Below are positions 1 to 11,225 of a stretch of 64,000 nucleotides of DNA, piece by piece (within the stretch, counting starts at the first letter, position 1; the number at the start of each line of letters is the position of its first letter). Location of the stretch: contig CM073330.1 in NCBI GenBank assembly GCA_037043015.1, positions 6,962,012 through 7,026,011 on the forward strand, given 5' to 3'. The notes below the pieces were generated by a model. That model saw nothing but the letters and a program-made list of their open reading frames with translations. It was not told the origin of the DNA and ran no database searches. Source of the DNA: Bryum argenteum. Taxonomy: Eukaryota; Streptophyta; Bryopsida; Bryales; Bryaceae. The translations under genes and the position numbers were made by a program.

Positions 1-552
1 CACCATATATTTATACGTAACTTCAACAACTTAGTTACGATTCCAAATTTTTACAAATTATTTATCATTACTTCATCGTGGATTAATACTAATCAAAGCT
101 TTCCAAAATTCAATATCATTATATATACATATGGAATGGTATACACGACATAATTTTCTAAAAGACCACTGTCCAAAGTATCCACCAACCTACCAACATA
201 CAAACCTACCAACTTAAATAATTACGAACCTACATACCATTCTAAGAACCTTTTTTTAGATATTTCCAAATCATGCATTTCAAATAAAAAATAAACAAAT
301 AAAAAGAATAAACAAGATGATTAAAATAACATCGTGCGCATATATACAAATAATAAACATAACATCGTTCAACGGGTATCTTACTAATAAAAACATATCA
401 TATAATCAAAAAGATACATTGTATAACATCCAGCCTAGCACTTATCTCCCAACTTTCAGTTCACAAATAAAATAAAGTAAATGGATATAACCAACACACC
501 AACGTCTTTCTAAAACTTGATTCCGCTTACTCTAATCTTCTTCCATTGTACT
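1..552. other. AT-rich spacer, no gene seen
   Basis: Strongly AT-rich sequence with short homopolymers and no coding run, RNA gene or repeat that I can recognise. It lies downstream of the stop codon of the minus-strand gene that ends at 553. Confidence 0.6.
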
Positions 553-1857
553 TTAGATTTTTTTTAGATGGTACCAGCTCCGACATTTCTCCTTTGTCTT
601 ATTTGCAATACATAGATCTTCGATCCTTGCATTTAAGAACCTCTCCTCTTCTACGAGCACAAGTAACTTTTTGACCAACTCCTCAGTTGTTTCATTGCGC
701 TGTGAACTTTGACCCTCTTCTGCAATATCCACGGTTCCATCTATTCTATTGAGGACTAACTTTTCCTTGTTCCCCTTCAATCTTATTGATGCTAGGTTCA
801 CCCTTTCGATCTCAGCTCTCAAGGCATCGCATGCCGAAATGAGTTCCTTTAGCTCCTTCTCAAAATGACCTTGGTCCTTGGCTCCTTCAACCATAAAATC
901 CTTCTTGCGACCCCAATCATTGACCACAAACCATTCGTCGACGCGCTTGTATCTCCTATGCACATCCTCGAAATGTTTCTTCTTCTTTATGAGCTCTTCC
1001 TCATAATCGACCTGATCTGATGCAACCGTGAGCCGGGAGAACATTCGTCGCCTCCTCTTGGATCTTCTTTTTTGCATCCTTGATTACCTCTATGTCATGT
1101 TGGAGTTCAACACACTTTGCCCGTTCGTATGACAAAGCATGAAACAAATATTCATAATTCTCAAAAGCCTTGTTCAACAACTTCATCCACGAATCATCGT
1201 TTTCATTCGGGCGTTTCGCTTTGAAGACTACTTGAACTTCCTTCTCCAGCTCTACTTCTTCATTTCCTTCTCTTTCTGGCTGTTCAATCGTTTCCATTGG
1301 ATATTCTAGAGTCCCATCCTCTACGCTAACATTTGTTTGAGGAGAGGCGCTCATAACAGGCCGAACTATAACTTCGGGTGTTCCCAAAGTACAAGCACCA
1401 AACATTGCTTCAACCTCCATGTATTCAATGCCATCCGCTTCTCCTTCTGTTCGTAGGTCCTCGATGTGCTTCACAGGTGCATCAATCACATCCAAATCTT
1501 GTACGCTTGTTTCACCCACATGAAAGTGTTCAACGCCACCAATAGAACCTTCTACAAGAGGAGTATGATGCTCCCTCTCCTTAACCTCTTCTTCATCAGA
1601 ATTAGGATTTACCCAAACATACACATCATCAGCATCCCCATCTTTCCGATGCCTTGCTGCCGTAAGTCCTTCTCGTGGGTTTTCTCTCAATGGGGCTCTT
1701 GGAATATCTTGCTTGGTTGGAAGGAAGAATTGAGGCGATTTTTTCATTGAGCTCCAATCCACCACTTTCTCCAATATTACCTCTGCATACACCATTTGAG
1801 CAATATGATACGAAACCTCGTTCTTGGTGACATTCTTGCCTTTATAAAGGAACCTCC
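553..1857 (-). pseudogene. 3' part of family member C, split by an LTR insertion
   Basis: The minus-strand frame from 1857 continues a gene whose 5' part is at 7327-7032; the 1858-7031 LTR separates them. The first residues (FLYKGKNVTKNEV, then AQMVYAEVILEKVVDW) align with members A (9380-10705) and B (19610-17282), for example NEVP.FLA..VYAEV.LGK.VDW, so this is a third member of one local family. The rest is acidic linker and a predicted coiled coil (KCVELQHDIEVIKDAKKK, then EELIKKKKHFEDVHRRYKR) ending at 553. The frame changes once near 1030-1060, so the 3' part is broken by a small indel. The family has no domain I recognise; function is unknown. The LTR terminus happens to supply an in-frame ATG (1870) to this half. 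Confidence 0.8.
1853..1857. repeat. 5-bp target-site duplication (CCTCC), left
   Basis: CCTCC directly before the LTR start TGTCAAACC is repeated directly after the LTR end at 7032-7036. This is the 5-bp duplication expected of Ty3-type integration, and it fixes the element as 1858-7031. Confidence 0.9.
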
Positions 1858-2648
1858 TGTCAAACCTCATTTTTTTCGTTTTTGCCCCAATTTGGTCCGG
1901 ATAGTGCTTAGTAGTAGTTAAATAGGATAAATAACGCCCTGGTAACCGGCTATCCGGGTAATAACCGGGTAGGGTTAGCTTAGCCAGGGACCTGCCTGTC
2001 CGGGAGCATCCTAAAGCTTAGTGGGCAGGATAGGATAGCGGAATTTCTAACCCGCCTTTTGCTTCGTAACCTTTGCTTTTAAAACTCGTGCACGGACTCA
2101 CCGTGCCTAGCCCGAGCACTGAGCGCCCGGGTAGGGCTTAGCCGACCAGTCTCGGGTCTGCCTCAAACCGGGAAGGCATATACTGACCCGGGATGCACCG
2201 ATCGGGCATGTGCCGACCGGGCATGAGAGGCCCGGGTACGATCTGTCCGGGCACGACCCGGACAGTCATTGCCCGGCCCGGCTATGGCCCGACCGAACAT
2301 AGACCGACCGGTTATAACCCGGCCGGTTATCAATGGCCGGAGAGGCCGCCGGGTGGAAGGACGGTCCGGGCGGTATAACCACCGGCGGCGCCGACAACCC
2401 GGGCTGACAGGCCCGTGATTAAGGCCGCGCCGCCAAAAGGTACCGCCACCTCCCCCACTCTCTTTTGTCGTTAATGGCACGGGGAAGGCCGTTGTCCTTC
2501 CCTTTTTGATTTTCCCCCCCCCCTCTCTTCTCTCTCCTCCTCGTTTTGCGTGCGCCATTGCCGGCCGTGCTGCTTCCCCGATTTTCGCACGAACCTGTAC
2601 ACGCGGCCGCCCTGCACACCATAGCCCGGAGAGGAGGAGTACGGAGAC

Positions 2649-5600
2649 ATGGCCGGGGAGAGAGCTTCGCGGGTGAGGAGCAAGATTATCCAGGCTGGCA
2701 TTCCAATCGCGGTGGATGCCAGGGCGCAGTTGGTGCAGGACTTGACGCGGATGGGGTGTGTGGGATTGTACTGGGTGCCCTGGAATGTGGAGGATGCAGG
2801 GATTATCGAGGAGGCCGTGTCCGGACAGGATCCACCGACTTTCGCCGACAACCCTGTCCGGGCCAAGCCGCACTTTTGGCAGGAGGCGTGCTGGAGGGCG
2901 ACGTATGGTTATCCGGATTCCTCCACCGGGTACATCCAGGTGAGGAACGACCCCTCCCTTGGAGGAATGTTTCACAATCCCGCGCATGAGCACGACGGCC
3001 ACCGGGTAGAGGATTGCGCAAATGCTCGGGAGAGGCGTCTGCTGAGGTTCCTGGCACCGATCCTCAACCCGGAAAAGCCCCAGTTTGTGTCAAACCGACT
3101 CCTGAAGGCAATCATGGAGTCCTACCTGGGACGGAAGCGCGTAGGATGGGGGCACATCCTCGAGGAGGTGGTCGTCCGGGCCTCGAAGAAGGCCACCAGT
3201 GTGAAGGGCTGTCCCCTGGCACCGTACGTGTACCACCTGTACGCGCATTACGAGTGCCTCAATCCGGGTGAGATCACCCTCCTCAGGATGCTCATGGAGG
3301 GCAGACAGGACATGTTTCCCGGGGAGCAGATCCCCGAGGTGGGAGTCCCTGCTGCGGCCAAGCTGCTCCCCAGGGTGCCCGCCCCCGGAGTAGGGGCACT
3401 CCCACCTCCTCCACCTCCTGCACCACCCGGACCGCCGGGCCCAGGAGAGCAGAGGCCTCGAAGAACAGGAGATGAGGCACCCCGGCCAGGAGATGGAGGA
3501 GCGCCAGGACCCGGTGCAGGAGGAGCAGCCATCCTCCGGCAGAGGGAAGTCGCTCCGCAGCCCCGTCCAGAGGGAGCCACCACACCCCGGCCAGCCCCCA
3601 GCCACCGCATGGCGACCCGGAGTGGAGCTGCAGCCGGATCAAGCCACCAAAGCCCGATCCTACCCGGGTTGGAGGAGAGTTCCCCTGTAGCAATGGCGTC
3701 CCCTCCGACTGCGGCAACCCCTCCGACTGCTGTGACAGCCTCTCCACCACCCCTTAGGCCGGTGCAGGGGAATGACAGCGAGGGAGAAGAGGCTCCCGTC
3801 CTGCACCGGAGGAAGTCGGGGAGGGCCCTGAGGTTTGTAGAGAGCGAGTCGGTCTCCTTGCCCGGAGACCAGGGGGTGGAAGCCTCGGCCCCGCCAGGAG
3901 CGACCGAGGCCGGGGAAGCTCCACAGCAAGGAGATCCTACCCCGGAAGTGCAGACCCCTACCCGGGGGGTGGCGGTGGGGGACGTACCTACTGAGGTTCT
4001 CCTCCTGGCGGATAGCCCAGCAGAAGGTCCCGGACAGCCTACGGCCACGGGAGAGATAGAGTGGGGAGATCCGCAGTACGCGAAGAAGAGGAAGGCGGAC
4101 CTCCCCGCCGAGAGCCCTCGCCCACGCGTCCGGAGAAAGATCACGAAGCTTAGAGCGGATACTTCGCCAACTCCGGCCGCTTCTCCTGTTACCCGGGCCA
4201 ATCCCCCTGAACCGGTAGTCCGAGCAATCCCAGCAGTTCAGCGGATTTCACCTCCCGGGGAGAGGGAGATCCGGAGGAAGGGAAAGAGGGTGCTGGAGGA
4301 GTCCTCCGAGTCAGAGGAGGAGGAGATCCCCGCGCCGCATTCGCCCGCCCACGCTACCCGGGTACAGACAGAGGCGGCACCCTCCAATGCTACCCGGGTG
4401 CCAGGATGGGAGGACTTCACCCCGAGGAGGACGGAGTTCGACCCCAGCCTTCCTGTACCCCCATTCCGGATAACAGAAGAGCATCCGCTGCAGCCAATTG
4501 CGCATGCATTACAGGTATGCACGCAGGAACACTTGCAGATGCACAAGGCCCTGCGCGGTATATCCGTGGCTCTCCGAACCGGCCAAGTAGAGAGGTTCCC
4601 CGACATGGTGCGGGAGCTAGTCCAGGAGAATGCGGCGGCCCGGGCAAGTAGCAACGAGGGGTCCCTCATCATCCTTCGGCAAGCCCGGGAAATCCAGCAG
4701 TTGGAGGAGGAACTGTCTAAGCAGCAGGGGTACGCTCGGCAACACCTTTTCGGGCTCAGGAGATTCCTGTATGCACTCGGAGAGGCACAGCTGAAGGCTC
4801 AGCTGCTCGACGCCCAATTCCAGGCATCGGGATCGGACCTCCCAACCCGGATGGCGGCTTACATGAAGAAGGCCGCAGAGAGGATGGAGGGAGCCCTCCA
4901 GGAGATGAGGACCCTCATTGGGGAAATGGCTAAGGCTTTTCCCGGAGAAGCACTCCCACCGGAGGTAGTTGAAAACCCTCCTCTGCCGGGGGCATCCGAG
5001 TCTGTGGAGGCTGTCCGAGCGAGAAGAAGAGTCCGCCGACCCGCGACTATGGAGGTGCCCATTCCTCCGCCCGTCCGCAGACCGGAGAAGGTTCCGGCCG
5101 GGCAAGCGCACCGCCACTCCTCCCGAGGATAATCCCATCCGGGCGACCCCGGTGATCGAGGATGTCAGGGCCGAGGAGGAGGAGCCCACCGCACCCGCGG
5201 TAATGGAGGAACCGGTTCCGCCCACGAGCCTGAGCCCGGAGAAGACCCCGAAGGAGACAGGGACTTCACATCCCCTCAGCAGCGACTTACCGGAGAGCAC
5301 CGAGGTAGAGGCTTCCCGGGTAGTCGAGGCAGAGGCTTCCCGGGTAGTCGAGGCAGTTCCCCGGGCAGGGGAGGAGGTCTCCCGAACAGCAGAGGAGGAT
5401 ACCAGGGTAAGAAATCCCTCTCCCATTCCCCCGGACCGGACCGTGGACCCCGACAGCAGGAGTCCTAACCCTGCTACGGAGGCCACGATCCAACCAGGAC
5501 CGGAAAAGGAAGTCGGCACTGCAACCCGGATCGGGCATAGAGATCTGCAGCACCCCCCGCCCGGATCCGGTCGTCCCATTGGAGCCATCTGATCTCGGGG

Positions 5601-5863
5601 CCCTCCCCGAGAAGGCACTGCCCGCGGAGATCATCCCCCTCATCCACGAGGACTTGATCGAGGTCCCGGAGATCGGGGAGGCCCTCCCGGACACCTCAGC
5701 CCCGATGCCTTCTGGAGACACTGAGATCCTTGGGAGTGAAGAGACCGCTCCAGTGCTCCAGGAGACGGGGAACGAGGAGGAGGAGGTCACCTCCCAACCC
5801 GGGTTGGGAGCGCAGAAGGTCGCGACTACCGAGACTGCCGAGGCTTCCGAGGCTGCGAAGTAG
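2649..5863 (+). CDS. Long LTR-encoded protein (two apparent frameshifts)
   Basis: ATG at 2649 (context GACATGGCC) opens a frame of 827 codons to 5132. The coding signal continues in a second frame to about 5570 and a third (5579-5863, ending SEAAK), so the intact product would be about 1070 residues. Residues 1-215 look globular (CPLAPYVYHLYAHYECL, GWGHILEEVVVRA) and faintly recall N-terminal regions of plant retroelement ORF1 or plant-transposon proteins; that is a weak guess. Residues about 240-600 are Pro/Ala/Glu-rich and disordered, followed by a helical segment (REIQQLEEELSKQQ, QLKAQLLDAQFQ) and a second acidic tail. The other LTRs keep only the last ~500 bp (22562-23065), where the tail reads in one frame, so the frameshifts here are local defects or errors. 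Function unknown. Confidence 0.6.
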
Positions 5864-6870
5864 GATGGGCGGGACAGGAAGAACCAAGGCCGAGTCGATT
5901 GAGGGCGGATGCAGCTGGCCGAAGATAGGGTTAGATTTCGGTGCCTTTATGGCAGTAGGAGAATGACGGCGCTAGAGTGTTAGAGGCTAGATTTAGAAAG
6001 ATTCCCTGGCACAGGGTTTTGTCCTCTCTGGGATGCCAGGGAGGATCCGCTACTTAGCCGAGGGAAGGATACTCCCTCGGGGTCTTTTTGTGATTCTGCA
6101 ATACCCTAATCCAGTGCAAGCCCGCCTCTTTCTCATCTCCCTCGTGTGTGTGCGTGTGTGTCTGATTGTGTGTCCTTCTCCTTTTCCTGTCTTGTCTGCT
6201 GGGTCGGGGTGTTTGCAGAGTCCAGAGGACCCTTGCTATCCGGGCAAGAGAGAGAGCGGTTCCGTCCTTGAACGGAGAGTAGTACGGGAGGTAGAGAAGC
6301 TGACAGGGGAGGAGTGCGGCTAGCGAACGGCACTTGCCACTTAGGGTTCGGTCCGGTCTGTCCGTGTAGCGTCTGGGATTACAGCGGCCAGGAAGGGATT
6401 CCGGCCGCTCAACCGACTCCCAAGAACACCATCGGTTGAGTCCCCTAGATTCTTTGAAGTCCGGGTAGGCGGGTTTGTGCGTAGGTGATAGCGGTGAACT
6501 CGGGCGATCGCACCATCCCCTGATCCGAAGAACCCGGATCTACTAACCCGGGTAGTAAGTTGTGATAACCGGACCATAGGAGAACCGGATACCAACCTTT
6601 GTGACATGCGTGTGGATTTAGAGTCCAAGCGTAGAGGGAGGTATAAGGGAAGTTCCTAACAGGGTAAGGAGAGAGAGAGTCTCGGTGACCTTTCCGGTCA
6701 CGTTAATCAACGGGAGAAGTGGCCTAATCCCCCCACTTATCTAAGTCCGGGAAAATCCCTCTGAGGTGAATACAGAGGCTAAATTAAACCACAAAGACTA
6801 AACACCCTCTCCTCTCCTGTCCGGGCAGCTCTTCCAGGACAGGATATAGGGCACAGAGGGGATAGGATAG

Positions 6871-6895
6871 AACCCGGATAGCACAAATCCGGGTT
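6871..6895. other. Short perfect stem-loop near the LTR 3' end
   Basis: AACCCGGA and TCCGGGTT form an 8-bp perfect inverted repeat around a 9-base loop. The same hairpin occurs near the 3' end of each of the other three LTRs. Its role, for example in RNA 3' processing, is unproven. Confidence 0.4.
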
Positions 6896-7031
6896 AGCTA
6901 ACTGGTGGAAACTGTTGCGTTTGCACTTCACAGGATCTCCGTGGAACGAATACTCGGGTTCTTGTTTAGGAAACCTCTTTTACCGTGAAAAAGGGTTATC
7001 CGGGCACGAATCGGGAAAGCACGTTACGACA

Positions 7032-7327
7032 CCTCCACACTTCAATACATCGTTGCACGAATTCGTCCTGCTTACAATAGTGCAGATTTGCAGCATTTAA
7101 TTTCAAGTGCGTCTCATGTCGAAAGTGTGGAAACAACTTGCTGATGTGGCACCGGGCGATGTAATTCTTCATCAAGTGTTGTCGACTCCACACACCTCTT
7201 CGGTCTCCCACCCCGGAAAAGCGCGTTGAGTGGCATCTTGGAGAATACAGTGATTCCTCTTCTGTGTTTTTCCTCTCTTCTTGCGTCGCTCCCCAAGTAC
7301 TATTTTACGTTCCGCAATTGTAGTCAT
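7032..7327 (-). pseudogene. 5' part of family member C
   Basis: ATG at 7327-7325 opens a basic N-terminus (ERRKKRGKTQKRNH) followed by AFPGWETEEV, matching AFRGWEEERG of member A and AFRGWEDEPD of member B. A CA/TG dinucleotide run at about 7190-7195 shifts the frame by two bases; after it the family core resumes (CHISKLFPHFRHETH, then QRCIEVW) up to the LTR insertion. Joining 7032 to 1857 with one copy of CCTCC keeps this core in frame, which shows the LTR landed inside a formerly continuous gene. The start is chosen because it aligns with the starts of A and B and lies 200 bp downstream of a repeat-array promoter. Confidence 0.78.
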
Positions 7328-7509
7328 TGTTACCTCCGATCACGGAAATGCCGCTATGATGTGATGTTAGATACAAAACACCAAAAATGGTGCGATCCCA
7401 CGTTGGCCTCCAATCGAGCAAGCAAGTGGCAACTTTGAGTCGACACCAGACAATGCGCAATTCCACGGCACGTGGACTGAAAAGTGACGACTACGGCCTA
7501 TTACGATTG

Positions 7510-7517
7510 TATTTAAC
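7510..7517 (-). promoter_or_regulatory. TATA-like box of member C (TTAAATAC on minus)
   Basis: An AT-rich box between the repeat array (7527-7690) and the member C start at 7327. The equivalent positions for member B and the kinase gene hold clearer TATATA boxes. Weak match. Confidence 0.3.
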
Positions 7518-7526
7518 CTCCTGTGG

Positions 7527-7690
7527 CAGGGCGACCGGCGGTGTCCCGGCGACATCGTTAGGGCGACCGCCGGTCCAGTGTTTCTTGCAAGACTCGCTCC
7601 AGGGCGACCGCCGGTGCAGCTTCAGAAGAGTTTTAATCCAGCCTCAGCGGAGCGCTTCGGGGCGACCGGCACTCTGCAGGGGCGACTTCG
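7527..7690. repeat. GC-rich short-repeat array 1 (GGGCGACCGCCGGTCCAG units)
   Basis: Several degenerate copies of GGGCGACCGCCGGTCCAG and GGGCGACCGGCGGTG separated by 15-30 bases. They sit 200 bp upstream of the member C start codon. The same unit forms arrays at 8989-9235, 19754-20128 and 40415-40690. The core CGACCGNCGGTCG is nearly palindromic, as expected of a binding site for a dimeric protein; that role is inference. Confidence 0.7.
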
Positions 7691-7699
7691 CGAGAGCTC

Positions 7700-8988
7700 C
7701 CGATCTTTTTCTTGGATCCTCTTTATGCAATATTCAAATTCTGAATTAACCGATTCAAGCATCTCCCCCATTCCCTCCTTCAATCCCCCTCATCCCCCCT
7801 CATTCCCTCTCATTCCCACTCACTTCTTCCTATATCTCATTCACAATTGAAAATGATTCTCATGGTCATGGGCATTTTGCCAAGAGCGGTGACCATGATA
7901 CATGAAAAATGATTTTATTCTCATTGGATACTCTTGTGGTGTAATATGGATTTAGATCGATACAAGTTTAATCACAATTTACAAAATTATAATTTTCAAC
8001 ATTCTCAGAATTCTCAACATAAAATACTCATCAAATATTGGTTCCAAAAGTACGCTCAATGAATGGGTTGATAAGAATGTCCGCAAATCATTAGTCTTCT
8101 TCACTTCAAATATTTACCTTTATATACTGGTCACTCATTTTTTCTCCAAACATATAATATGTCATGATATATCACCTTTTAATTTGGTAAGCAACTATTT
8201 CTCTTAGTGCTTTCTAGGGTATATGCACTAATTCCATTCACTTAATTGTATTTCAAGACCTTATTTTTGACTTGCCAAAATTTTCAAATTCCTCCCCCCA
8301 CTCAATTTAACCAATTTCATAATGTTATGAGCCCATAAACTCATTGCAAGGATAATCTATCAGTCGGATATTATATACGGAGATCTTATAATATATTAAA
8401 GGCTCCACTGATATAAAAAGAAACTAGAAATTGTTCTTGAATGTGATGTTAAAATATGAGGTGCAGTTTTGTACAGAAATGGTATCTTATTTAGATGCTA
8501 GGAATTGACTACCTAGGATTACATGCTTAGATTGTAGGTATTGAATGGTTAGATTCATTAAAGTGTTTTCATGCATTGAAGAGGCTGATGCTCTATAAAT
8601 GATTTCACATTTTATCAATTATTATAACTGATTAGGCACGATATGACTTCTTAAAATATACACCATACAAAATAATATATACCATTCATGCCTACAAAGA
8701 GGACGAAAAACTCTCACCCCATCCTTCCTCCCATTCATTATTATCCATTTACACATCTCTTGTCCATTTCTTAGGAATTGAATGATCATAAAATGGGAAT
8801 TATGGGACCCACGATCCGAAATTCCTACCCTATGCATACATTCCTAATTTTTAAAATTAATACATTATAAACTAAAGGGCTCTTTTATTCCTCCCCCATC
8901 CAATATTCATCCTCATCTCATGATTCTCATCCTCGTAGGAGCTGCTATGAAACCTGATGCCCTCGCATTCAACATAAATAGGTGAAAT
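7700..8988. other. AT-rich spacer
   Basis: Low-complexity and AT-rich sequence, with a CATTCCC-type pyrimidine tract at about 7765-7835 and again near 8880-8930. I see no gene, terminal inverted repeats or RNA gene. Confidence 0.5.
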
Positions 8989-9235
8989 AGGGCGACCGCC
9001 GATTCAGCTCATGGGTGAACGTCGGTCGCTAGGGCGATCGGCGGTCCAGCTTTGGGCGATCGTCGGTCGCTAGGGCGACCGCCGGTCCAGCTTTGGGCGA
9101 ACGTCGGTCGCTAGGGCGACCGCCGGTCCAGTTCATGGGCGAACGTCGGTCGCTGGGGCGATCGGCGGTCCAGATAGGGCGATAGCTGGACCAGCGGGCG
9201 ACCGGCGGTGCACATTTTGTAGACCGCCGGTCGCC
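8989..9235. repeat. GC-rich short-repeat array 2, upstream of member A
   Basis: Alternating units GGGCGACCGCCGGTCCAGC and GGGCGAACGTCGGTCGCT, about 41-43 bp per pair, repeated about five times. The array ends about 145 bp before the ATG at 9380. The two half-units are related by an imperfect inversion, giving repeated CGACCG/CGGTCG dyads. Confidence 0.75.
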
Positions 9236-9379
9236 TTATCACTGTGCTTAAGAACGCGACGGGCAGTCCATTTTCACACTTTGCGAGTTCCTCCTTTTCG
9301 CGCATTGACTAGTATCGACTTCAGAGTTGCTGCTTGCTTGCTCGTAGAGGGACTTTGCGTTTTTCTACGAATTTTTCTT

Positions 9380-10705
9380 ATGGAGGCACTACCCGTTGTA
9401 GCGGGCACATCCATGGTGCGCCATGAGCGAGGTCAGATTGCGAAGAAGCGCAGAGCTATCTTGAAGAATCCAAAGTTAGTAGCGTTTAGAGGATGGGAGG
9501 AAGAGAGGGGGCCGTGGTCTTTTGCCATATGTGAGAAATATGTGGAGTGGTGCCACATCAACAAGCTCTTTCCTCTACATTGGCACAATATTCATCGGCA
9601 CAAGAATGAAGCTAACCTCCGAGAGTGCCATCATTACGATTTCAAAGCGAGATGCATCTATGCTTGGCATATGATATACGGTAACAACCATATTTTTAAA
9701 TATGAGGTTCCCTACTTTTTGGCACAAATGGCATATGCGGAAATGATTCTCGGGAAGAACGTGCATTGGTGGACGCATCCACGTTTGCCTATACAAGAGA
9801 AGACCGAACCAATAGAGGTTGGAGAGACATCAAAGACTATTGAAGGAGATGGAATTGGAACGGTACCTATGAGTCCTAAGGCCGACGCGGAATTTTACAC
9901 AGCAGGGTCTTCTTCTGAATCCTCGGAGGATGAACACACACACGAATACGAGCTCGATGAACCAACTGGTCCTCCAATGCATTGGATTGAAGGAATATCC
10001 TTTGAGGTAAATCCATTCCGAAAAGTGGGTGGAAGATTATCCAAAGCCATGGATACTTTTATCATTTTGCACAATTTAAGTATAGGAAAAGGCATGGAAT
10101 TGGATTTAGTACTGCAGAATAGAAAGGAATTGGAAGCCCTCAAAGAAAGAGCCCTTTCTACACCATACGATGTACAAGAAGAATGTCGGGAGGTTTTCGA
10201 AAAAGCTCTAGACTGCATAGCTGACATGGAGACCATGCTTGTGCTACGAAAAGAGGCTAAGGAGAAGTTTTTCGAGAAGAAAAATTCAAACAGCCTTTCC
10301 GTAGAAGACTACGTAGAGTTTTGGACAGCTAAACATAATTACCTGAAAGGGGTTCTAGCTGAGAGGAGGGATAAGTTGACGGATATTGAAGAATCTATTG
10401 CTCTAGAGGTAGATAAAGAGATGCTACGCATTTGGGATTTGGCATTAGCCGATAAGTATGGCAAGACTCCAGAGGAAGTTGACAAATTAAAGAGGCTGGT
10501 GAAATGGAGTGAAGACCAGAATGTAAAACTCGCAAAGCAACTACGTGTAGCTGAGGAGAATGCTCGATTTGAGGACGCATGGGCAGAGTGGGCTCATCGT
10601 AAAAGTAACGCAAAAGATGACATCAACATAAACGCAATCGACGTTGATTTGGAACCGCAACGATCACTTTTTTCAAAGGGCAAGGAAAAAGTTGAAGATT
10701 CTTAA
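9380..10705 (+). CDS. Family member A, unknown protein with coiled coil
   Basis: An uninterrupted frame of 441 residues from ATG 9380 (an alternative ATG is at 9413). Residues about 30-130 form the family core: AFRGWEEERGPW, EWCHINKLFPLHWH, RCIYAWHMIYG, YEVPYFLAQMAYAEM and ILGKNVHWW. Conserved Trp, Cys and His residues suggest a small folded domain that I cannot name. Residues 150-215 are acidic and Ser-rich. From about 215 to the end the protein is largely helical, with likely coiled coils (LRKEAKEKFFEKKN, VKLAKQLRVAEENARFEDAW). It is the only member here without a visible frameshift. No signal peptide or membrane segment is seen. It may be a single-exon gene. The repeat-array promoter just upstream links it to B, C and the kinase gene. 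Confidence 0.72.
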   Translation: MEALPVVAGTSMVRHERGQIAKKRRAILKNPKLVAFRGWEEERGPWSFAICEKYVEWCHINKLFPLHWHNIHRHKNEANLRECHHYDFKARCIYAWHMIYGNNHIFKYEVPYFLAQMAYAEMILGKNVHWWTHPRLPIQEKTEPIEVGETSKTIEGDGIGTVPMSPKADAEFYTAGSSSESSEDEHTHEYELDEPTGPPMHWIEGISFEVNPFRKVGGRLSKAMDTFIILHNLSIGKGMELDLVLQNRKELEALKERALSTPYDVQEECREVFEKALDCIADMETMLVLRKEAKEKFFEKKNSNSLSVEDYVEFWTAKHNYLKGVLAERRDKLTDIEESIALEVDKEMLRIWDLALADKYGKTPEEVDKLKRLVKWSEDQNVKLAKQLRVAEENARFEDAWAEWAHRKSNAKDDININAIDVDLEPQRSLFSKGKEKVEDS

Positions 10706-11106
10706 CGTAGAGGCGATGGACTTACAACCCCAACATTCACCAAACAATATTTGATTTACGTTATTTAGGTGTAGGGAAAGTGTACGTAATTTCTTCTATG
10801 TACTTTTTCGCATACTCTTTATATATGGAAGTTTGTTTTTACCTTTCATCATGCGTAAGTACGTGTTTGTGCATTGGTACAAGGGGTTGGGCGGGTTATA
10901 TGGACTATGAAGATGTAAGATACAATAAAAGTTGACAAAGTACAATCGATAGACCACAAGCAAAGGAGCGAACCAAATACATACCATTGATTTAATCGAT
11001 GCAAAAAGTAGTACAATAGGAAATGAGATACATTGTTGCGCAAAAAGCTACCACTCGATAATACTATAATGGAATATAGTCCTATATAGCTAAAACCATA
11101 CGCTAT
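10706..11106. other. 3' flank of member A, AT-rich
   Basis: Spacer between member A and chromovirus 1. It ends with GCTAT at 11102-11106, the left copy of the 5-bp target duplication. No gene seen. Confidence 0.5.
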
Positions 11107-11124
11107 TGTCACGGACATACACAA

Positions 11125-11145
11125 GAAGTTTCTAGAAGGTTCTTC
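11125..11145 (+). promoter_or_regulatory. Heat-shock element cluster, proximal to LTR start
   Basis: Four perfect alternating 5-bp subunits (GAA..TTC..GAA..TTC with two-base spacers), which is the HSF trimer-binding consensus nGAAnnTTCn. Repeated in the 3' LTR. Confidence 0.7.
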
Positions 11146-11225
11146 TAAAATATTCTCTGAAGATTCCCTAAAAGATTCCTTGAAGATTCCCTGTGTCACG
11201 GCCACGTACTAGGTAGACAACTTAG

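Larger units (their letters stand above)
1858..7031 (+). mobile_element. Solo LTR (5.2 kb) of the same Ty3-type family as 22234-40326
   Basis: Begins TGTCAAACCTCA and ends CACGTTACGACA, the same termini as the three LTRs at 22234, 30305 and 38338, and aligns with them along both flanks (about 1858-2180 and 5390-7031). It has no polymerase, primer site or second LTR and is flanked by CCTCC on both sides, so it is a solo LTR left by LTR-LTR recombination. It is 5174 bp against about 1.98-2.0 kb for the others, because they lack a roughly 3.2 kb middle part that here encodes a long reading frame. It interrupts family member C on the opposite strand. The sequence is rich in CCGGGTA/CCCGGG words like the rest of the family. 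Confidence 0.88.

Noticed and set aside
1466..1750. Plus-strand frame opposite family member C
   Set aside because: It mirrors a minus-strand frame supported by homology to members A and B and has no motif of its own.
3248..4201. Long minus-strand frame inside the LTR gene
   Set aside because: The GC-rich, Pro/Gly-rich composition of the plus-strand gene opens antisense frames; the tail conserved in the other LTRs is on the plus strand.
1858..7031. Complete small retrotransposon with short LTRs
   Set aside because: No second LTR, primer site or polypurine tract was found inside, and both ends align with the two ends of a single LTR in the array.
10849..11205. Minus-strand frame across the left edge of chromovirus 1
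   Set aside because: It crosses the element boundary and its LTR part recurs in the 3' LTR with a different continuation, so it is chance.
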